Shown: positions 6,777 to 10,669 of the stretch, in pieces
Layout: each line of letters begins with the position of its first letter
How positions within the stretch are numbered: position 1 is the stretch's first letter
Origin: an uncultured Collinsella sp.
Lineage (GTDB): Bacteria > Actinomycetota > Coriobacteriia > Coriobacteriales > Coriobacteriaceae
NCBI GenBank assembly: GCA_900548815.1
Contig: URLR01000063.1
Coordinates: 1 to 10,669 of the forward strand
DNA: 10,669 bases
Direction: 5' to 3'
Program-made: the position numbers and the translations under genes
The notes under the pieces: generated by a model
What the model saw: the letters and a program-made list of their open reading frames with translations, nothing else
The model's database searches: none
Told to the model about the DNA's origin: nothing

Positions 6777-7880
6777 ATGGCGACGATGAACGAAAAAGAT
6801 TACTACGAGATTTTGGGTGTCTCCAAGGACGCCACCTCGCGTGATATACAGAAGGCCTTCCAGCAAAAGGCCCGCAAGCTCCATCCGGACGTCAACAAAG
6901 AACCTGATGCCGAGGAAAAGTTTAAAGAGGTTTCCGAGGCCTACGCCGTGCTTTCGGACGAGCAGAAGCGTGCGCGCTACGACGCCATGCGCTCGGGCAA
7001 CCCCTTCGCCGGCGCTCCTACGGCTTCGCCCTATGGCGGCGGCTACGCCGGGAGCGCAGGCTATGGCAATCCCTTTGAGGGCGGCTTTCCCTTTGGTGGC
7101 GCCTGGGGCCAGCCGCGTCGCGGGCAGGCTGCCTATAATCCCGAGAACGGCGCCAACGTGGTCGTCGATATCAAGCTCGACGCCAAGGAGGCCAAGGGCG
7201 GTGCCCGCAAGACCGTCCGCTATACGCGCTTCGATACCTGTGGCCACTGTGGCGGCTCGGGTTCTGTTTCGTCCGAGCATGCACATACCTGTCCGAGCTG
7301 CGGTGGTCGCGGCCACATCGATGTCGACCTGTCCTTCCTGTTCGGTGCCGGCACGTTTCAGTCGGTCTGCCCCGAGTGCGGCGGTTCCGGTAAGGTCGTC
7401 GCCGACCCCTGCCCCGATTGCGGCGGCAGCGGCCGTGTCCGTGTGACCTCCGAGCAGACGATTGAGTTTCCTGCCGGTACGCACGATGGCGACGAGGTCC
7501 GTATTGGCGGTATGGGTCACGCCGGCACCAACGGTGCCTCGGGCGGCGATTTGGTCGGTCGCGCCCATGTTGAGGCCGAGCGTCTGGAAGGCAAGGCTCG
7601 TACCGGTTTTTACCTGATGGGCATCGTGGCGCCATTTTTGGTGCTGTCGGCCATCTCGGGTGTGTTCTCGGCCTTTGCCGTGATGTGTTTTATTCCGTTT
7701 GCCATGGGCCTGTTTATGGTGGTCTCGGACGGCGTGCTTCACCGCAGCCTGCTGTGGTGGAAGCGCGGCGCGATGCAGTTTGCCAACGGTTTCGCCAACG
7801 GATTTATGTTTGCGCTCGTGTCGGTTTGGTTTGCGAGCTGCTCGCAGCGTGCCATGCTTTCGCCTTACGGAATGCAATAA
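6777..7880 (+). CDS. J-domain (DnaJ-like) protein with C-terminal membrane segments
   Basis: This is a probable DnaK co-chaperone of 367 residues. The order is: J domain (about residues 6-70, HPD at 36-38); Gly/Phe-rich linker (about 71-115); the start of the C-terminal substrate domain (NVVVDIKLDAKEA, about residues 130-142); and four CxxC zinc motifs (C155/C158, C172/C175, C198/C201, C212/C215). The end of substrate domain I follows (IEFPAGTHDGDEVRIGGMGH). From residue 277, where domain II and the dimerisation region should begin, it becomes hydrophobic: about 278-297, 300-321 and 335-355, separated by HRSLLWWKR. This is consistent with two or three membrane helices and a cytoplasmic J domain. 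The ATG at 6777 is chosen for AGGAGGT (6762-6768) eight bases upstream. The frame is open throughout, so a frameshift is unlikely. A conventional dnaJ follows. The function of the hydrophobic tail is unknown to me. Confidence 0.85.
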   Translation: MATMNEKDYYEILGVSKDATSRDIQKAFQQKARKLHPDVNKEPDAEEKFKEVSEAYAVLSDEQKRARYDAMRSGNPFAGAPTASPYGGGYAGSAGYGNPFEGGFPFGGAWGQPRRGQAAYNPENGANVVVDIKLDAKEAKGGARKTVRYTRFDTCGHCGGSGSVSSEHAHTCPSCGGRGHIDVDLSFLFGAGTFQSVCPECGGSGKVVADPCPDCGGSGRVRVTSEQTIEFPAGTHDGDEVRIGGMGHAGTNGASGGDLVGRAHVEAERLEGKARTGFYLMGIVAPFLVLSAISGVFSAFAVMCFIPFAMGLFMVVSDGVLHRSLLWWKRGAMQFANGFANGFMFALVSVWFASCSQRAMLSPYGMQ

Positions 7881-7916
7881 CATCAACCCCTCTGTTTGCG
7901 GCCGGCCCAGCTTGGG

Positions 7917-7922
7917 TATAGG
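7917..7922 (+). promoter_or_regulatory. Putative -10 box upstream of dnaJ
   Basis: TATAGG at 7917-7922, in the context TTGGGTATAGGACGC, lies in the 81-base gap between the two J-protein genes and resembles the GGGTA-type boxes elsewhere in the window. No good -35 is visible, and no terminator is seen in the gap, so read-through from the upstream gene is equally possible. I see no CIRCE or HAIR operator here. Confidence 0.35.
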
Positions 7923-7961
7923 ACGCACTGTGACAATAATGAAAGTCGGAAGGATTCGGTC

Positions 7962-9110
7962 GTGTCGGAAAATAGGGATTACTACGAGGTACTTGGCGTC
8001 GACAAGGATGCCGACGCGCGGACGATTAAGCGCGCGTTTCTAAAGAAGGCCCGTACCGTACACCCGGACGTTTCGGACGACCCCGAGGCCGAGGCCAAGT
8101 TCAAAGAGCTCAACGAGGCTTATTCCGTTCTTTCCGACGAGCAGAAGCGTGCTAACTACGACCGTTACGGCACCGCGGACGGCCCTGGTGGTTCGGGCTA
8201 CGTCGATATCAACGATATCTTTGGCGGCATGGGCATGGACGACCTCTTCTCCTCGTTCTTTGGCGGCGGTGCCGGCGGTGGCGCCCGAAATCGCCGTGAG
8301 CGTCGTCGCGGTCGCGATATGGCCATCTCCCTTTCGGTTACGCTCGAGGAAGCGGCGCTCGGTTGCAAAAAGACGATCAGCTATGACCGCCTTGCCCCCT
8401 GCGAGGATTGTAACGGCACCGGCAGGGCCGAGGGTGCACAGGAAAAGCAGTGCAGCCGCTGCCACGGCACGGGCTATGTCACGACGGTCCAGCGCTCGTT
8501 CCTGGGCCAGGTTCAGTCCTCTTCGCCTTGTCCCGACTGCCATGGCGAGGGCACGGTCATCGACCATCCCTGCGAGACCTGCGACGGTCAGGGCCGCACG
8601 CCTTCGCACGAAAAGATCGACATCGATATTCCCGCCGGTGTTTCGACCGGTCGCCAGCTGCGCGTGAGCGGCTTTGGCGAGGCGGGCCTTCGCGGTGAGC
8701 CCTCGGGCGACCTGATCGTCAACGTGCGCGTCGCCGACCACGAGCGTTTTAAGCGTAATGGTGATGATCTTTACTTGGTGAGCGATATCTCGATTGCGCA
8801 GGCCGCGCTCGGTTGCGAGATCGAGGTCGAGGGCATTATGCCCGACGAGGTCGTCAAGCTGTGCGTCCCCGCCGGCGCACAGTACGGTGACACCGTGAGC
8901 GTCAACAATTACGGCATGCCGCGTATCGGCGGTGGCGGTTCGCGCGGTCGTCTGATCGTGCAGCTGCGCGTAGTCGTCCCCACCAATCTCTCCAACAAGC
9001 AGCGCGAGCTGCTTCGCGCCTTTGCCGACGAGATGGGCGATGACGTCGCATCCGGTAAGAAATCCGTGACCGATCGTATCAAGAGCGCCCTCGACGATAT
9101 CCTCGATTAA
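7962..9110 (+). CDS. dnaJ: Molecular chaperone DnaJ (full-length, type I)
   Basis: DnaJ delivers unfolded clients to DnaK and stimulates its ATPase. The 382-residue product has all type I parts: J domain (about residues 5-70, HPD at 34-36), a Gly/Phe-rich linker with the segment DINDIFGGMGMDDLFSSFFGGG (82-103, written here only as a landmark), four zinc motifs (C147/C150, C164/C167, C190/C193, C204/C207), and substrate domains I and II with a C-terminal dimerisation segment. Length is normal for the family (about 370-390). The start is GTG at 7962, preceded by GGAAGGA (7948-7954) at seven bases. The same frame is open further upstream to 7896, but that extension has no J-protein character and overlaps the putative promoter. 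Next to it is a paralogue with a hydrophobic tail. No dnaK or grpE is in the window, so the partner must be encoded elsewhere. mtaB begins nine bases after the stop. Confidence 0.95.
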   Translation: MSENRDYYEVLGVDKDADARTIKRAFLKKARTVHPDVSDDPEAEAKFKELNEAYSVLSDEQKRANYDRYGTADGPGGSGYVDINDIFGGMGMDDLFSSFFGGGAGGGARNRRERRRGRDMAISLSVTLEEAALGCKKTISYDRLAPCEDCNGTGRAEGAQEKQCSRCHGTGYVTTVQRSFLGQVQSSSPCPDCHGEGTVIDHPCETCDGQGRTPSHEKIDIDIPAGVSTGRQLRVSGFGEAGLRGEPSGDLIVNVRVADHERFKRNGDDLYLVSDISIAQAALGCEIEVEGIMPDEVVKLCVPAGAQYGDTVSVNNYGMPRIGGGGSRGRLIVQLRVVVPTNLSNKQRELLRAFADEMGDDVASGKKSVTDRIKSALDDILD

Positions 9111-9119
9111 GGAGCCCGC

Positions 9120-10412
9120 GTGCTCGCACCTCATATCTCTGTCGTCAACCTCGGCTGCCGTGTTAACCGGGTTGAGTCCGACCGTATCACTGCCGATCTA
9201 ATGCGCCTGGGCTTTGCGATGGTGGAGCCTCAGGATGCTGAGCTGATCGTCATTAACACCTGTGCCGTTACGGGCGAGGCCGAGGCCAAGACCCGTAAGG
9301 CCGTTCGTCATGCGCTGGCCTATCCAAACGAGCCCTATGTGGTCGTGACCGGATGCGTGGTCAATCTGCATCCCGAGGAGCTGCTGGAGCTTTCGGACCG
9401 CGTGATCGCCGAGCCGTCCAAGATCGATGTCGCCGAACGCGTCTGTGAGGTGCTGGGCGTTGAGTCCGATGACGTTCCCGCCTGCAGCGACGGGGAGGTG
9501 GTCGACGCACTCGGTCGCTCGCGTCTGGGGGTGAAGATCCAGGACGGCTGCAACCATCGTTGCACCTATTGCATTGTGTGGAAGGCCCGCGGCCCCGAGC
9601 GCTCCGTGCCGGTCGAGTCCGTGCTCGAGCAGGTTCGCGAGGCCCAGGAGGCCGGCGTGCCCGAGGTGGTGCTGACGGGTGTGAACCTGGGCGCCTACGA
9701 TGGCAAGAGCGCGACTGATGAACACGTCGAGATCGATGAGCTGCTCGAGGCGATCATGGAGCGCACGTCCATTCCGCATGTGCGCATTTCCTCGGTCGAG
9801 CCCATGGATATCTCCGAGTCCCTGCTTAAGGTCATGGCGCGCTATCCGAAGCGCATCGCCCCGTTTTTACACCTGCCCGTGCAGTCCGGCTGCACCAGGA
9901 CACTGCATCGCATGGGCCGTCCCTATAGCGCCGAGGCCTTCGAGGAAACGGTGCGCATGATTCGCGCCAACTTGCCTCAGGTGTCCCTTTCGTGCGATGT
10001 CATCGTCGGTTTTCCCGGTGAGACGGACGAAGAGTTTGAGGAGTCGCTGGCTCTGTGCCGCCGCGTGGGCTTTTCGCGTATGCACGTGTTCCGCTACAGC
10101 AAGCGTCCCGGTACCCTTGCTGCCGATATGCCCGACCAGGTGCCGCCCGAGGTTATGGCCGAGCGCAGCCGTCGTATGCGAACCGCGGCGCAGGAGCTTG
10201 CCATTGCCGACGCTCGCCGTCGCTTGGGCACCGTCGAGCGTGCCGTGCTTGAGTATGGCGACAACCTGACGCTCGGTTCGTTCCATCATGCCCGTCTTGA
10301 CGATACCTGTGGACTCACAGCCCCGTGCCTGCTCGATGTTGCTATCATCGGAGTCGATGATTCCGGCTTGGTCCATGCACGCAGGGAGGTTCATGGAAGC
10401 CTCGAAGATTAG
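9120..10412 (+). CDS. mtaB: tRNA (N6-threonylcarbamoyladenosine(37)-C2) methylthiotransferase MtaB
   Basis: MtaB (YqeV type) is a radical SAM enzyme that converts t6A37 of ANN-decoding tRNAs to ms2t6A. The 430-residue protein has the three N-terminal cluster cysteines, C13 (NLGCRVN), C48 (INTCAVTG) and C79 (VTGCVV). The radical SAM motif is CNHRCTYC (C144, C148, C151). Further family motifs are LTGVNLGAYD, RISSVEPMDI, HLPVQSGC, CDVIVGFPGETDEEF and MHVFRYSKRPGT. The C-terminal 60 or so residues are a weak match to a TRAM-like domain. NLGCRVN and the overall length favour MtaB over MiaB and RimO. The start is GTG at 9120, with TAAGGAG (9108-9114) overlapping the dnaJ stop codon, so translation is likely coupled to dnaJ. 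The last 20 bases overlap phoH. dnaJ followed by mtaB is also seen in Firmicutes, where prmA and rsmE lie between them. Confidence 0.93.
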   Translation: MLAPHISVVNLGCRVNRVESDRITADLMRLGFAMVEPQDAELIVINTCAVTGEAEAKTRKAVRHALAYPNEPYVVVTGCVVNLHPEELLELSDRVIAEPSKIDVAERVCEVLGVESDDVPACSDGEVVDALGRSRLGVKIQDGCNHRCTYCIVWKARGPERSVPVESVLEQVREAQEAGVPEVVLTGVNLGAYDGKSATDEHVEIDELLEAIMERTSIPHVRISSVEPMDISESLLKVMARYPKRIAPFLHLPVQSGCTRTLHRMGRPYSAEAFEETVRMIRANLPQVSLSCDVIVGFPGETDEEFEESLALCRRVGFSRMHVFRYSKRPGTLAADMPDQVPPEVMAERSRRMRTAAQELAIADARRRLGTVERAVLEYGDNLTLGSFHHARLDDTCGLTAPCLLDVAIIGVDDSGLVHARREVHGSLED

Positions 10413-10633
10413 ACTTACCGTTCCCGAGGGAATTGATCCCTCGCGCGTTTTGGGTGCCGGCGACGGCGTTCTTCGTGCGCTGGAGAGCTTGGTTCGCGCC
10501 CACGTGGTCGCCCGTGGCGACAGCATCGCCGTGAGCGGTGACCCGGACGAGGTCGAGCTCGTGGCGCGCTTTTTCGAGCATGCTTTTCGTGAGGCGGCCG
10601 CCGGACGCACGCTGTCTGCCGACGATGTCTCTC
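10393..10633 (+). CDS. phoH: PhoH-like ATPase, N-terminal part (3' truncated)
   Basis: Eighty codons are present before the contig ends in adapter. They encode MEASKIRLTVPEGI, then VLGAGDGVLRALESL, VVARGDSIAVSGDPDEVEL and AAAGRTLSADDV. This matches the N-terminal region of PhoH/PhoL (YbeZ) proteins, in which a small RNA-binding-like domain precedes the P-loop ATPase domain. The ATPase domain, usually about 200 residues beginning with a Walker A motif, lies beyond the contig, so the call rests on the N-terminal pattern and on gene order (phoH lies downstream of mtaB in Bacillus). The ATG at 10393 is three bases after GGGAGG (10384-10389), closer than usual. The gene overlaps the end of mtaB by 20 bases, suggesting translational coupling. 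Codons after 10633 are adapter-derived. Confidence 0.75.
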
Positions 10634-10669
10634 CTGTCTCTTATACACATCTGACGCTGCCGACGATAA
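10634..10669. other. Nextera Read 1 adapter, reverse complement (not genomic)
   Basis: Bases 10634-10666 match the reverse complement of the 33-base Nextera Read 1 transposase adapter, starting with the mosaic end CTGTCTCTTATACACATCT (10634-10652). The last three bases, TAA, lie past the adapter and could be the beginning of the index. Minus-strand open frames that begin here give false N-termini of the MCIRDR or MYKRQ type. Confidence 0.98.

Noticed and set aside
7900..7916. GGCCGGCC palindrome and CCCA/TGGG repeat between the two J-protein genes as a possible terminator or heat-shock operator.
   Set aside because: The stems are too short, there is no T-run, and the sequence matches neither CIRCE nor HAIR.
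6624..7928. A 434-codon minus-strand open frame across the end of hemW and the first J-protein gene.
   Set aside because: It is the antisense of well-supported coding sequence, has low-complexity composition (rich in Ala, Gly, Arg and His) and no recognisable domain. Long antisense frames of this sort occur opposite several genes here.
10345..10650. Minus-strand open frames beginning MCIRDR or MYKRQ at the right end.
   Set aside because: Their starts are adapter sequence and the rest are antisense shadows of mtaB and phoH in high-GC DNA.
15..10652. A 19-bp perfect inverted repeat (15-33 and 10634-10652) flanking the whole window, resembling transposon ends.
   Set aside because: It is the engineered Tn5 mosaic end of the Nextera adapters, added in library preparation; no transposase or cargo pattern is present.

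Overview
This window is about 10.6 kb of high-GC bacterial chromosome bounded at both ends by Illumina Nextera (Tn5 tagmentation) adapter sequence. Bases 1-33 and 10634-10669 are not genomic; real DNA runs from 34 to 10633. It looks like a complete short assembly contig with untrimmed adapters. All genes are on the + strand and tightly packed. The codon use, GTG starts, GGGTAGAAT-like promoters, protein sequences and gene order suggest a Coriobacteriia-type actinobacterium (Collinsella or a relative). This assignment is an inference from general familiarity, not a database search.

Layout: the 3' part of comEC (DNA uptake channel); holA (DNA polymerase III delta) behind its own promoter; rpsT (ribosomal protein S20) with an apparently structured leader and a 14-bp intrinsic terminator; lepA (EF4), whose promoter lies so close to the ATG that the mRNA may be leaderless; dusB (tRNA dihydrouridine synthase) and hemW (radical SAM heme chaperone), closely spaced behind lepA; a J-domain protein whose second C-terminal substrate-binding domain is replaced by hydrophobic, probably membrane-spanning segments; a conventional full-length dnaJ; mtaB (tRNA methylthiotransferase); and the first 80 codons of phoH, cut by the contig end.

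The order comEC-holA-rpsT-lepA-hemW-dnaJ-mtaB-phoH follows the well-known Bacillus subtilis region comEC-holA-rpsT-(gpr-spoIIP)-lepA-hemW-(hrcA-grpE-dnaK)-dnaJ-(prmA-rsmE)-mtaB-...-phoH. Here hrcA, grpE and dnaK are absent between hemW and dnaJ, a dus gene sits between lepA and hemW, and there are two J-protein genes. The content is mostly housekeeping: translation (S20, EF4, two tRNA modifiers), replication (HolA), heme handling (HemW) and protein folding (two J-proteins).

I see no mobile element, CRISPR array, tRNA or rRNA gene, prophage or defence system. The least ordinary items are the membrane-anchored J-protein, the rpsT leader and the possibly leaderless lepA. No stretch over 300 bases lacks a gene; the longest gap is the 133 bases upstream of rpsT.
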